This document shows positions 50,534 to 60,591 of a DNA stretch of 64,000 bases, piece after piece. A program made the translations under genes and the position numbers. The stretch is from Bacteroidales bacterium (GTDB lineage Bacteria > Bacteroidota > Bacteroidia > Bacteroidales > GCA-2711565): positions 1-64,000 of the forward strand of contig JANQLW010000082.1 of assembly GCA_028280405.1 (NCBI GenBank). The letters run 5' to 3'. Numbering within the stretch: the stretch's first letter is position 1; each line of letters opens with the position of its first letter. The notes beneath the pieces are model-generated. The model did not search any database and had not been told where the DNA came from. It saw nothing but the letters and a program-made list of their open reading frames with translations.

Positions 50534-52864
50534 ATGAAATACACCTTATCTATTTTATTGATTTTTCTTACAAGTATTCTTTATTCTCAAACTACAATAC
50601 GTGGGAACGTATTAAATGAAAAAAAATCCCCATTAGAATACTTTGACATTCTATTACTTAGTACACAAGATAGTAGTTTGGTTAAAGGTGGTTCTTTTAT
50701 TGATGGGGAATTTAAGATCGGCCAGATAAAAAGAAATGAATATATATTGCAAATATCAAGCTTGGGTTATATTTCAAAATATATAAATATCAACACAAAT
50801 AAACATGACAGCATCAACTTCGGTACAGTAAATTTGAATACAAAAGTTTTAGAAGAGGTTCAAATTATTGGAAAAAGACCAGTTATTTCAAGGAAAAATG
50901 GAAACCTATTAGTAAATGTTAGGAATTCTTCTCTAAGTGATGCAGGTAGTTCTATTGATGTATTAAGAAAAAGTCCGGGTGTGATGATTGATAAAGATAA
51001 TGATATTATAGTACTAGGGAAAGGCACACCTGTTATTTTAATTAATAACAAAGAGGTTAACTCCAAAAAAGAACTCAACATCTTACAATCCTATGATATA
51101 GAAAATATAGAAATTAACAGAAATCCTTCAGCAGAGATCAGTGCTTCAGGCCATGCATTGATAAAAATAACAACCAAAAAGATAACACAAGATAAATTAA
51201 ACCTACTCCTTTTCAATACTATGGTTCTAAACAGAAGAACCAGTAATACTGTAGGTTTTCAGCTTAATAGCAAATTAAACAGATTAAAAAACTTTTTTAG
51301 CTATTCATATAATTTGAAAAATAGCAATCGAATAAATTCTGGATATGAAAAGAAAGTAATTGGTTTGGAATCTATACTAAATGAAAATAATGGTATTAAG
51401 GATATTAATGTACATTCGCATAATCTTTTTTATGGTGCAAAGTATAGTATTAATCCTAAAAACATAATCGGTCTTCAATTATTAAGTGCTTTTTCTAATG
51501 GAAAGGATTCTAGCTTTATTAATGAAGAGATAAAATACAACAATTTAATTAATAAAAGGCAAAACATTAAAACAGATCATACAAACGATAAGTTTTACGA
51601 TATTAATTTAAATTACTCTTCAGAACTTGATTCAATCTCTAGATTATTTTTCACAGCTGATTATGTTAGAAAAGTAATATTATCAAATTCATATGTTAAT
51701 GAAAAGGATATAAATGCTCCAAATTTTACAAGCTGGGAACTTCTTAATAAAGTCACATATGATGTTTTTACAGGAAAAATTGATTACGAAAGAAAGTTAT
51801 TCAAACACTGGAATACTAAAACAGGATTAAAATATACGACAATAAATACAGATAGTAATAATGATATACTTGTTCAAAATTCAAAAGTATCTTCCAAAAC
51901 AAGTATTTCAGACCTTACAAAAGCTGCCTATTTATCTGCTCAGCGAAATTTTCGGAAAGCAAATCTACATTTAGGTATTAGATATGAGTATGCAGAATTA
52001 AAAACAGATTTTGATAAATCTCCTAATATTTCAACTAACTTTACATACTCAAATTTATTTCCAAGTATTCTACTAAACTATAGTTTTAATGATAAACATA
52101 ATTTATCATTAAGTTATTCCAAAAGAATAAAACGACCCGGTTTTCAAATGATAAATCCTGAAATTCGATATATTGACTCTCTTTCTTATTCCAAAGGGAA
52201 CCCAAACCTAAAACCTACTTTAAGTCATAATTTCGAAATGGGGGTTGAGTTATTAAAAAACTTCTCAATTGCATGTGATTACAGTATAAAAAATGATCAG
52301 ATCGTTCAAGTTGCTACAAATGATGATGATAATCCTCGTATAACAAAGTTTACTTATTTAAACATAAAAAACGTAAAATCTTTGTCACTTAATCTGAGTT
52401 ATAATTATTCGAATAAAATTTTTTCTAACTATTCTTATTTAAGCATTAATAAACCACATATAGAAATTCCATTTTTAAATAAAAACAAAGTCATTAAAAA
52501 TCTGACTTGGTACTTTCAATTTAATAATGAGTTGATCTTTACAAGATATATAAGCATGTTTATTCATTTTGAATATGAAAGTAGTGGTTATTACGATATA
52601 TCTCATTGGGAAAAAAGCTACAACTTATCAGCCGGTCTTCAAGCTAAATTATTACAAAAAAAATTACTATTATCCATAACTGTAAACGACATTCTCAAAA
52701 CAACTTCTTACTCCTGGAAGGATCAATATCTCAATATAGAATCAGTAGGGAGATCAGATAGAGATTTCAGATGGATTAAGTTCAGTCTTAGATTTAATTT
52801 TAACAGATATTACCAAAAATTCAATAAAGAATCAAGTAATAGATCTGAATTAGAAAGATTGTAA
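50534..52864 (+). CDS. Outer-membrane beta-barrel protein with CarboxypepD-like and plug domains
   Basis: 776 residues from ATG 50534, chosen for its signal peptide (MKYTLSILLIFLTSILYSQ); the upstream frame overlaps the maturase. Residues about 20-110 are a CarboxypepD_reg-like beta-sandwich (TTIRGNVLNEKKSPLEYFDIL…), then a plug-like domain (SIDVLRKSPGVMIDKDNDIIVLGKGTPVILINNKEV), then a large barrel ending FSLRFNFNRYY. This is the OMP_b-brl_3/TonB-receptor-like type. Placed inside the RiPP operon, it may carry the mature peptide across the outer membrane or serve immunity or uptake (inference). Its stop is one base from the exporter start. Confidence 0.82.
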   Translation: MKYTLSILLIFLTSILYSQTTIRGNVLNEKKSPLEYFDILLLSTQDSSLVKGGSFIDGEFKIGQIKRNEYILQISSLGYISKYININTNKHDSINFGTVNLNTKVLEEVQIIGKRPVISRKNGNLLVNVRNSSLSDAGSSIDVLRKSPGVMIDKDNDIIVLGKGTPVILINNKEVNSKKELNILQSYDIENIEINRNPSAEISASGHALIKITTKKITQDKLNLLLFNTMVLNRRTSNTVGFQLNSKLNRLKNFFSYSYNLKNSNRINSGYEKKVIGLESILNENNGIKDINVHSHNLFYGAKYSINPKNIIGLQLLSAFSNGKDSSFINEEIKYNNLINKRQNIKTDHTNDKFYDINLNYSSELDSISRLFFTADYVRKVILSNSYVNEKDINAPNFTSWELLNKVTYDVFTGKIDYERKLFKHWNTKTGLKYTTINTDSNNDILVQNSKVSSKTSISDLTKAAYLSAQRNFRKANLHLGIRYEYAELKTDFDKSPNISTNFTYSNLFPSILLNYSFNDKHNLSLSYSKRIKRPGFQMINPEIRYIDSLSYSKGNPNLKPTLSHNFEMGVELLKNFSIACDYSIKNDQIVQVATNDDDNPRITKFTYLNIKNVKSLSLNLSYNYSNKIFSNYSYLSINKPHIEIPFLNKNKVIKNLTWYFQFNNELIFTRYISMFIHFEYESSGYYDISHWEKSYNLSAGLQAKLLQKKLLLSITVNDILKTTSYSWKDQYLNIESVGRSDRDFRWIKFSLRFNFNRYYQKFNKESSNRSELERL

Positions 52865-52865
52865 T

Positions 52866-55064
52866 ATGCGAAAATTCCCTTCTGAAAAGCAATTAGATAC
52901 TATGGATTGTGGTCCGGTCTCTTTGAAAATAATAGCTAAGTATTACGGCAAAAATTTTTCATTGAAAAGGTTAAGAGAGCTTACTTTTATGTCAAAAGAT
53001 GGGGTTTCTCTATTCTCAATCAGTGATGCAGCAGAAAAACTAGGATTCAAAACAGTAGGAGGTTTCATAAATTTTGATCAGCTTTCAAAGGAAGCTAATT
53101 TACCTTGTATAATTCATTGGGAACAAAATCACTTTGTCATTGTCTATAAAATTACCCATAAAAACACATTTAGAAAAGAATCCAAGATATACGTATCTGA
53201 TCCAGCTAAAGGCTTGGTCTCTTATACTGAAAAAGAGTTTAAATCCAAATGGATTAGTACAAAATCGGAAGGTATCGTTTTATTACTTGAGCCAACAAAA
53301 AGGTTTTATGAAAGTGAAAGCGATCATATGTCTGGTAATAGTCTAAATGTTTTAATTTCCTATTTTTTAAAATTTAAAAAATATTTCGGACAATTAATTA
53401 TTGGTTTACTCTTAGGTAGTTTGTTTCAGTTAATATTCCCATTTCTAACTCAATCCATTGTAGATAATGGGATTGCAAACAAAAACATCAGCTTTATCTA
53501 CCTCATATTATTAGCACAACTAATTTTAGTAATTAGTAGAATGTCAGTTAACTTTATCAGAAGATGGATACTCTTACATATTAGTACTAGAATAAATATT
53601 TCTTTGATTTCAGATTTCTTTTTTAAGCTTATGAGATTGCCTATGAGTTTCTTCGACGTGAAACATACTGGAGATATAATGCAACGAATAGGCGATCATG
53701 AAAGGGTTGAAGAGTTTATCACGGTAAGGTCTTTAGAAATAATTTTTTCATTTTTTTCTTTAATTATCTTTAGCGTTATTTTATGGGTCTATAGCTTTAA
53801 AATTTTCTTAGTATTTATTTTAGGAAGTTTTCTTTATGCCACTTGGATTCTATTATTTCTAAAAAAGAGAAGAACTTTGGATTTTAAATATTTTGAAGTA
53901 AGGTCAAAAAATCAAAGTAAGATATTTCAACTTATCCAAGGGATGCAAGAAATTAAACTTCAAAATTCTGAAAAACGTAAAAGATGGGAATGGGAAGATA
54001 TTCAGGCTGATTTGTATAAAGTAAATATATCGTCATTAAAACTAGAGCAAATTCAAGAAGCAGGCAACATTTTTATAAATGAAACAAAGAATATTATTAT
54101 AACTATTATTGCTGCATTAGCTGTTATAAATAATGAAATGACATTGGGAATGATGCTAGCAACTCAATACATAATCGGGCAACTTACACTACCTATCGAA
54201 CAATCAGTAGATTTTATTCATGACTTTCAGGATACGAAAATAAGCCTGGAAAGAATTAATGAAATTCATAAAAAAAATAATGAGAATGAAGAGCAAGATA
54301 AGATAGAGAATACCGAATTTACTGATAAAGACATAGAAATAAACAATTTAACCTTTCAATATGAAGGTCCTTATTCAAACAAAGTTTTGAACAATCTAAA
54401 CCTATCAATTCCATATGGTAAGGTAACTGCAATTGTTGGTACAAGCGGAAGTGGAAAAACAACATTAATTAAACTGTTACTTCAGTATTATGAACCAACT
54501 TCCGGCACAATAAAAATTGGTAATGGAAGTTTAAAAAATATTAATACCACAAAATGGAGAAATTATTGTGGTGCTGTGATGCAAGAGGGTTTTATTTTTT
54601 CAGAAAGCATAGCCCGTAATATTGCTTGCAGTGATTATAATATTGATAAGGTAGCACTTGTCAAAGCCAGTAAAATTGCAAACATTCATGATTTTATCAT
54701 GAAGCTACCTCTAAAATACAATACAATAATAGGAAGTGAAGGAATTAATTTAAGCCAAGGTCAAAAACAACGTATTTTGATAGCAAGAGCAGTGTATAAA
54801 AACCCAAAAATTCTAATTTTTGATGAAGCAACAAACGCACTGGATGCTAACAATGAAAAGGCAATTGTTTCAAATTTACAATCATTTTACAAAGGTAAAA
54901 CAGTTGTAGTTATAGCTCATAGATTAAGCACTGTTAAAAACTCAGATCAGATAATTGTATTAAATAATGGTGAGATTGAAGAATTTGGTAATCACCAGAA
55001 TTTGATTAGCAAAAAAGGTAAATATTATCAATTAGTCAGAAATCAATTAGAACTTGGAACATAG
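52866..55064 (+). CDS. Peptidase-containing ABC exporter (C39, PCAT)
   Basis: 732 residues. The N-terminal C39 peptidase is complete: Gln9, Cys15 (MDCGPVSL), His89 (NHFVIVYK), Asp112 (SDPAKG). It cleaves after double glycine. Then come six membrane helices (about 160-440) and an ABC ATPase: Walker A GTSGSGKTT, signature LSQGQKQR, Walker B ILIFDEATNALD, H-loop AHRLSTV. PCATs remove GG leaders during export, so this should process the KGG precursor at 48763. Confidence 0.93.
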   Translation: MRKFPSEKQLDTMDCGPVSLKIIAKYYGKNFSLKRLRELTFMSKDGVSLFSISDAAEKLGFKTVGGFINFDQLSKEANLPCIIHWEQNHFVIVYKITHKNTFRKESKIYVSDPAKGLVSYTEKEFKSKWISTKSEGIVLLLEPTKRFYESESDHMSGNSLNVLISYFLKFKKYFGQLIIGLLLGSLFQLIFPFLTQSIVDNGIANKNISFIYLILLAQLILVISRMSVNFIRRWILLHISTRINISLISDFFFKLMRLPMSFFDVKHTGDIMQRIGDHERVEEFITVRSLEIIFSFFSLIIFSVILWVYSFKIFLVFILGSFLYATWILLFLKKRRTLDFKYFEVRSKNQSKIFQLIQGMQEIKLQNSEKRKRWEWEDIQADLYKVNISSLKLEQIQEAGNIFINETKNIIITIIAALAVINNEMTLGMMLATQYIIGQLTLPIEQSVDFIHDFQDTKISLERINEIHKKNNENEEQDKIENTEFTDKDIEINNLTFQYEGPYSNKVLNNLNLSIPYGKVTAIVGTSGSGKTTLIKLLLQYYEPTSGTIKIGNGSLKNINTTKWRNYCGAVMQEGFIFSESIARNIACSDYNIDKVALVKASKIANIHDFIMKLPLKYNTIIGSEGINLSQGQKQRILIARAVYKNPKILIFDEATNALDANNEKAIVSNLQSFYKGKTVVVIAHRLSTVKNSDQIIVLNNGEIEEFGNHQNLISKKGKYYQLVRNQLELGT

Positions 55065-55599
55065 CATTGTAAGCTTTCAATTTAACAAAATTACTGTGGA
55101 AAAAGAAGATAACGTAAACTTAAGAAGTGAAAAAGTTCGGAATATCATTGGTCAAATTCCTCCAATTACTATAAGAATTGGGCTAACGATTATTCTTCTT
55201 ATTTCATTAGGACTTTTCTGTATGGCTTATTTTATAACTTATGATTACATAATAAAAACTACAGGTACAATTGAACAAAAAAATGATTCAACAATGGTTG
55301 AAGTTAAAGTACCTGCCACACTATATAATAAAATTGAAGTAGGTAATCAAGTTATTATAAGTTTTGATAATATACCGAATCTTTATGGTGAAAAAATAGA
55401 ATCAAAAGTTCAAAAGCTAAATAAAAACCTATCTATATCTATGAAGGGAGGATATAGTTCCTTTGAAATAATATTAACAAAAAATATTAAAAGTGTTTCA
55501 AGAAAGAGAATTATAATACAAGACCGTACTAAAGTAAAAATTGAAATTATAACCAAGAAAGTAAGTTTATTTGATAGGATTGTTAAAAGTGAGTTCTGA
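55054..55599 (+). CDS. Short HlyD-like membrane fusion protein
   Basis: 181 residues from a TTG start that overlaps the exporter stop by 11 bp; no ATG is available, and the overlap suggests coupling. One membrane helix (RIGLTIILLISLGLFCMAYFI, about 42-62) is followed by a beta-barrel/lipoyl-like region (IIKTTGTIEQKNDSTMVEVKVPATLYNKIEVGNQV). It is about half the usual HlyD length and lacks the coiled-coil hairpin. It probably links the exporter to the periplasm and perhaps to the outer-membrane protein. Confidence 0.75.
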   Translation: MEHSIVSFQFNKITVEKEDNVNLRSEKVRNIIGQIPPITIRIGLTIILLISLGLFCMAYFITYDYIIKTTGTIEQKNDSTMVEVKVPATLYNKIEVGNQVIISFDNIPNLYGEKIESKVQKLNKNLSISMKGGYSSFEIILTKNIKSVSRKRIIIQDRTKVKIEIITKKVSLFDRIVKSEF

Positions 55600-55719
55600 T
55601 TGTTTATAAAATTAATCATGTTATTTTAGTTAGAAAATAGCTAAAATCACAATTCAACACAATAAAACCTCCTATAGTACAAAATATATAACTTTACCAT
55701 ATTGCCCATTTTCATAATA

Positions 55720-55956
55720 AATAATTCCGTGAACTTCCCTGATCACAAATACTTATATTCAAAAAAGTTAACAGAATTACTACATTGGCAATATTTGAAA
55801 AAACTTGTTGGGAACAGCATTCTCGAAACATGAGAAAAAATGTTCCACTAGCTTGTCTTGTAGTGTATTTCTCCCCAAAAGTCAATAGTAGAAGGATGGA
55901 ATAAAAATTTTGAACTTCCTTTCGAATTGTTCTACACTTTTCATGAAAATAAAAAC
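55720..55956 (+). repeat. Copy B of the ~240-bp leader/promoter repeat
   Basis: A diverged copy of 8500-8740, starting AATAATTCCGTGAACTTCCC and ending GAAAATAAAAA. No gene follows it here; the next start is at 56138. So it is an orphan leader, marking a past insertion or deletion at the end of the RiPP locus. The rest of 55600-56137 shows nothing else I can support. Confidence 0.75.
55910..55938 (+). promoter_or_regulatory. Orphan sigma70-type promoter TTGAAC-17-TACACT
   Basis: Same 29-bp layout as at 8694 and 9187, inside repeat copy B, with no start codon at the expected distance. Confidence 0.4.
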
Positions 55957-56137
55957 TAGATCTAAAATTGAAAATTTGACATCACTCAATCACTATATCA
56001 GCATCAACATTAACACCCTTTAACTTTTGTATTCCAATTAATTGTTTTAATTTCGAGGCTTTTAAAATTATTTTAGAATGGATTTGTAACCGCTCTATAT
56101 CCAGAGGGTTAGAAAGACATCATCATAAGCAAAGTAC

Positions 56138-58543
56138 ATGTGGAAGTATACAGTTAGGGTTATTTTGAGAAGACGGTTAATCAGTTTAATCGTAATTGGG
56201 TTGTTGACACTGTTCATGGCATATCAGGCAAGGAAAGTACAGTTGTCATATGAAATGTCTAAAATGCTTCCGGCCTTTGATTCTACCAGTATACAATATG
56301 AAAAATTCAGAACTCAGTTTGGAGAAGATGGAAGTGTATTCTTTGTTGGGATACAAGATGAAAACCTCTTTGAATTAGAAAAATTCAATGCCTGGTATGA
56401 TCTTACTGATGAAATTAAAACTATTAAAGGAGTTCAGGAAGTTATTTCCATTGGCAAGATTTTCAACCTGGTTAAAAATAAAGAAAAGAAAAAGTTTGAT
56501 TTTGTACCCGTAGTACAGGAAAAACCAAAAACTCAGGAAGAACTTGATAAAATAAAAAAGAAAATTTACGCTTTGCCTTTTTACAATGGATTGCTTTATA
56601 ATAAGGAAACCAATGTAAGCATGATGATGATCACTTTGGATAAAGAAATGCTGAATACCAAATACAGGGTTCAGTTAATATATAATATACGTGATCGATT
56701 AGATGCTTTTGGACAGCAATATGATGTGGATGTGCATTATTCAGGGTTGCCTTATATTCGAACAGTTACTTCTAAAAAGATTGAAGATGAATTGAACTTC
56801 TTTATTTATGCCTCCTTAATTATTGCATCAATCATTCTCTTTATATTTTTTAGATCTTTCAAAGCAGTATTCTTTACAATAATTATTGTAATTATTAATG
56901 TGGTCTGGGTTATGGGAACGATATCTTTTCTGGGATATAAGATAACCATACTAACAGGAATACTTCCACCTTTATTGATCGTAATTGTAGTTGAGAATTG
57001 TATTTTCCTTTTAAATAAATATCATACTGAATATAAATCCCATGGGAATAAGGTAAAATCATTATCTCGTATGGTAGCCAGAATTGGAAATGCTAACCTG
57101 CTTACTAATGCAACTACAGCTGCCGGATTTGGTGCTTTTATGGTAACCGGTAATAAAATTCTTGTTGAGTTTGGTTTGGTTGCCTCAATCAGTATTCTTG
57201 TTGCCTATTTATTAACGCTCTTTTTAATTCCTATATTTTTTAGTTATTTAAATCCTCCGGGGAAAAAACATATAAAACATCTTGATAAAAGTATTGTTGG
57301 AAAAATATTAGACAAAGTTGTTCATGTTGTACTTCATTATCGCCTGATCGTTTATATTGGTGCAGCAGTTATTGTATTTATTGGTGTATTAGGAACTAGT
57401 AAGCTTAAAACCACCGGTAATATTGTAGATGATATCCCTCATAAAGACCCTTTATATGTTGACTTAATGTTTTTTGAGGAACATTTTAAAGGTGTAATGC
57501 CTCTTGAGATTACCATAGATACTAAAAAGAAGAAAGGCGTAATCAGGCTATCAACTTTAAAAAAGATTGAAAAATTACAGGAAATTTTGGCTAATTACCC
57601 TGAATTATCTAAGCCGGTTTCCCTGGTTGAAGTTGCTAAATTCTCTAAGCAGGCTTACTTTAATGGAAACGTAAACAAATATGCTCTCCCAAATAACCAG
57701 GAGAAGAATTTTATAATGGGTTATATTCCCAAGTTTGAAGATGGTGATGAAAAATCTTTAATAAATTCTTTTGTGGATGAAGATTTAAGCATCACCCGTA
57801 TCAGTGTTCAAATGGCTAATATCGGAACCAGGGATATTGACAGAATAATTAATGAGCTTAAACCTCAGATAGATAAACTTTTCCCTTCCAGAAAGTATGA
57901 AGTAAATATTACCGGGACCAGTGTAGTATTTCTGAAAGGAACAAATTATCTGGTTGGAAACTTAATGACTAGTTTGCTATTGGCACTGGGAATTATTTGC
58001 GGATTAATGGCTTTACTATTTACTTCAGCGAGAATGATTGGAATTTCTTTGATTCCCAATATTATTCCTCAATTAATGACAGCCGGAATGATGGGATTTT
58101 TTGCTATTTCAATTAAACCATCCACTATTCTGATTTTTAGCATTGCTTTAGGTATTTCTGTTGATAATGCCATTCACTTTTTATCCCGTTATCGCTTACA
58201 ACTTAAATTGAATAATTGGAATATTAAAGAGTCGGTAATTGCTGCATTGAGAGAAACAGGCTATAGTATGATCTATTCCTCTGTAGTACTTTTCTTTGGT
58301 TTTGCCATATTTACACAATCATCTTTCGGAGGTACCGAGGCCATGGGATATTTGATTTCCTTTACATTATTGGTGGCCCTCTTATCAAATTTATTTATCT
58401 TGCCGACTTTATTATTATCATTAGACAGATTAATAACAACACGAAGATTTAAAGAACCTCTTCTCGTAATTTTTGATGAAGAAGAAGATATAGATTTGGA
58501 TGAATTAGCAATAGAAGATGTAGATACCAGAGGTTCAGCTTAA
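56138..58543 (+). CDS. RND/MMPL-family exporter
   Basis: 801 residues with the two-fold RND layout: helix 1 (RRRLISLIVIGLLTLFMAYQ), a ~190-residue periplasmic loop, five helices (from FIYASLIIASIILFIFF), helix 7 near 405, a second loop and helices 8-12. GISVDNAIHFLSRYR matches the conserved MMPL helix. Probably exports lipids or hydrophobic compounds. First gene of the right core block; rmlA follows after 21 bp. Confidence 0.88.
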   Translation: MWKYTVRVILRRRLISLIVIGLLTLFMAYQARKVQLSYEMSKMLPAFDSTSIQYEKFRTQFGEDGSVFFVGIQDENLFELEKFNAWYDLTDEIKTIKGVQEVISIGKIFNLVKNKEKKKFDFVPVVQEKPKTQEELDKIKKKIYALPFYNGLLYNKETNVSMMMITLDKEMLNTKYRVQLIYNIRDRLDAFGQQYDVDVHYSGLPYIRTVTSKKIEDELNFFIYASLIIASIILFIFFRSFKAVFFTIIIVIINVVWVMGTISFLGYKITILTGILPPLLIVIVVENCIFLLNKYHTEYKSHGNKVKSLSRMVARIGNANLLTNATTAAGFGAFMVTGNKILVEFGLVASISILVAYLLTLFLIPIFFSYLNPPGKKHIKHLDKSIVGKILDKVVHVVLHYRLIVYIGAAVIVFIGVLGTSKLKTTGNIVDDIPHKDPLYVDLMFFEEHFKGVMPLEITIDTKKKKGVIRLSTLKKIEKLQEILANYPELSKPVSLVEVAKFSKQAYFNGNVNKYALPNNQEKNFIMGYIPKFEDGDEKSLINSFVDEDLSITRISVQMANIGTRDIDRIINELKPQIDKLFPSRKYEVNITGTSVVFLKGTNYLVGNLMTSLLLALGIICGLMALLFTSARMIGISLIPNIIPQLMTAGMMGFFAISIKPSTILIFSIALGISVDNAIHFLSRYRLQLKLNNWNIKESVIAALRETGYSMIYSSVVLFFGFAIFTQSSFGGTEAMGYLISFTLLVALLSNLFILPTLLLSLDRLITTRRFKEPLLVIFDEEEDIDLDELAIEDVDTRGSA

Positions 58544-58564
58544 TTAACATCAAATTATTTTAAA

Positions 58565-59428
58565 ATGAAAGGTATTATTTTAGCCGGAGGAGCCGGAACC
58601 AGATTACACCCATTAACATTAGCCGTTAGTAAACAACTAATGCCGGTTTATGATAAACCGATGATTTATTATCCATTATCGGTATTAATGATGGCAAACA
58701 TTAATGAGATCCTGATTATTTCTACTCCTCAGGATTTGCCAAATTTTGAAAAACTATTAGGTGATGGATCACAGATTGGATGTAAATTTAGTTATGCTGA
58801 ACAAAAAATTCCTAACGGACTTGCTCAGGCCTTTGTCATAGGAGAAGATTTTATTGGAGATGATAAAGTTGCTTTGGTCTTAGGTGACAATATTTTTTAT
58901 GGGAGTGGATTACAAGATAAATTAATGTCTAGTAATGATCCTGAAGGGGGAATCGTTTTTGCATATCATGTTCATGATCCGGAACGTTATGGTGTAGTAG
59001 AATTTGATCAAAATCAAAAAGCAATTTCCATAGAAGAAAAACCTCAGAAGCCTAAGTCTAATTATGCAGTCCCTGGATTATATTTTTATGATAATTCGGT
59101 AGTTGAGGTTGCTAAAAATATTAAACCAAGTGCCAGAGGTGAATATGAAATTACGGATGTAAATAAGCATTATCTTAATGAAGGAAAATTAAAAGTTACT
59201 GTGTTAAGCCGTGGTACTGCCTGGTTGGATACCGGAACTTTTGAATCCTTGTTACAAGCAGGTCAGTATGTAGAAGTTATTGAAAGCAGACAAGGACTGA
59301 AAATAGGTTGTATTGAAGAAATTGCTTACCGCCGTGGTTTTATTAATGCTGAACAATTGAGAAAAGTTGCCGGGCCTTTAATTAAAAGTGGGTATGGAGA
59401 TTATTTAATGGGATTAATTGAAGCATAA
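58565..59428 (+). CDS. rmlA: Glucose-1-phosphate thymidylyltransferase
   Basis: 287 residues with [30 protein letters not shown], the nucleotide site of RmlA, plus [11 protein letters not shown] and [20 protein letters not shown]. Makes dTDP-glucose from dTTP and glucose-1-phosphate, the first step of dTDP-rhamnose and related sugars. Full length. The other rml genes are not in the window. Confidence 0.95.
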   Translation: MKGIILAGGAGTRLHPLTLAVSKQLMPVYDKPMIYYPLSVLMMANINEILIISTPQDLPNFEKLLGDGSQIGCKFSYAEQKIPNGLAQAFVIGEDFIGDDKVALVLGDNIFYGSGLQDKLMSSNDPEGGIVFAYHVHDPERYGVVEFDQNQKAISIEEKPQKPKSNYAVPGLYFYDNSVVEVAKNIKPSARGEYEITDVNKHYLNEGKLKVTVLSRGTAWLDTGTFESLLQAGQYVEVIESRQGLKIGCIEEIAYRRGFINAEQLRKVAGPLIKSGYGDYLMGLIEA

Positions 59429-59434
59429 TTATCA

Positions 59435-60409
59435 ATGTTAAAATTTAAAGAACTATATAAGGAGTTTTGTGGATTTCTGGAGAAGGAAACTTTTGACTTT
59501 GAGCCCAAGGAATTATATGAACCGGTTTCATATACTTTAGCATTAGGAGGTAAACGGATAAGGCCAATTATGGCCTTGCTTAGTTGTGACTTTTTTGGAG
59601 GTGATATTAAAGAAGCCATGAACCCGGCAATGGGAATTGAAATTTTCCACAATTTTACATTGTTGCATGATGATATCATGGATGATGCTCCAATCAGGCG
59701 TGGTAAGGAAACCGTTTATAAAAAATGGAATTCCAATATTGCTATCCTTTCGGGTGATACCATGTTTGCACTTGCATATAAGTATATAACTCAAACGGAC
59801 TCCAAATACCTTAAAACAATACTGGAAGTTTTCAATAAAACAGCTATTGAAGTCTGTGAAGGCCAACAATACGATATGAACTATGAGACTGAAGACAATA
59901 TCAGTATTAGCGACTATATGAAAATGATCAGATTGAAAACAGCTGTATTTTTAGGAGCTGCATTAAAAATAGGTGCATTAATAGCTGAAACAAATCGAAA
60001 TAATGTAGATCATATTTATTGTTTTGGAGAGAACCTGGGTATGGCATTCCAGTTGCAGGACGATTATCTGGATGTATTTGGAAATGAAGCTAAGTTTGGT
60101 AAAAAAACCGGTGGTGATATCATAACTAATAAAAAAACTTTTCTTTATTTAAAAGCATTTGAATTAGCCCGGGGAGAAGAGCTGAAAGTACTGGAAGAGA
60201 ATTTTATCCCAAATCATCCGAATAATGAATTAAAAGTTGAAAAAATAAAAGAGGTTTACCGCAAGCTTAAGGTAGATGAGTATTCTGCTATTGAGATTAA
60301 CAGATATTATCAAAAAGCAATGCAGCACTTTGAAAAGATTGATTGCCCTGATTGCGATAAAGTAGAAATGTTAAATTTTGCTGAACGCTTGATTAAAAGA
60401 GAATATTAA
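59435..60409 (+). CDS. Polyprenyl (trans-isoprenyl) diphosphate synthase
   Basis: 324 residues with the two Asp-rich motifs: LLHDDIMDDAPIRRG (first) and FQLQDDYLDVFG (second), and GGKRIRPIM near the start. Condenses isopentenyl diphosphate with an allylic diphosphate. Chain length cannot be settled here; it is an IspA/IspB-type enzyme. Follows rmlA by 6 bp. Confidence 0.92.
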   Translation: MLKFKELYKEFCGFLEKETFDFEPKELYEPVSYTLALGGKRIRPIMALLSCDFFGGDIKEAMNPAMGIEIFHNFTLLHDDIMDDAPIRRGKETVYKKWNSNIAILSGDTMFALAYKYITQTDSKYLKTILEVFNKTAIEVCEGQQYDMNYETEDNISISDYMKMIRLKTAVFLGAALKIGALIAETNRNNVDHIYCFGENLGMAFQLQDDYLDVFGNEAKFGKKTGGDIITNKKTFLYLKAFELARGEELKVLEENFIPNHPNNELKVEKIKEVYRKLKVDEYSAIEINRYYQKAMQHFEKIDCPDCDKVEMLNFAERLIKREY

Positions 60410-60591
60410 TTTTACCATTTATAGCAATATAATAATAGAGCAATTGAACAATCTGGATCAATTGTTCTATATGTTTTGAGCAATATTAAATCATTACTTA
60501 TTTATTAAGGTTCCAAGTAGATTTATTACTATTTTAGGCTTCATAAAATATGAATCAAATTTTGCATTTTACAGATTAATAAATCTAACCA

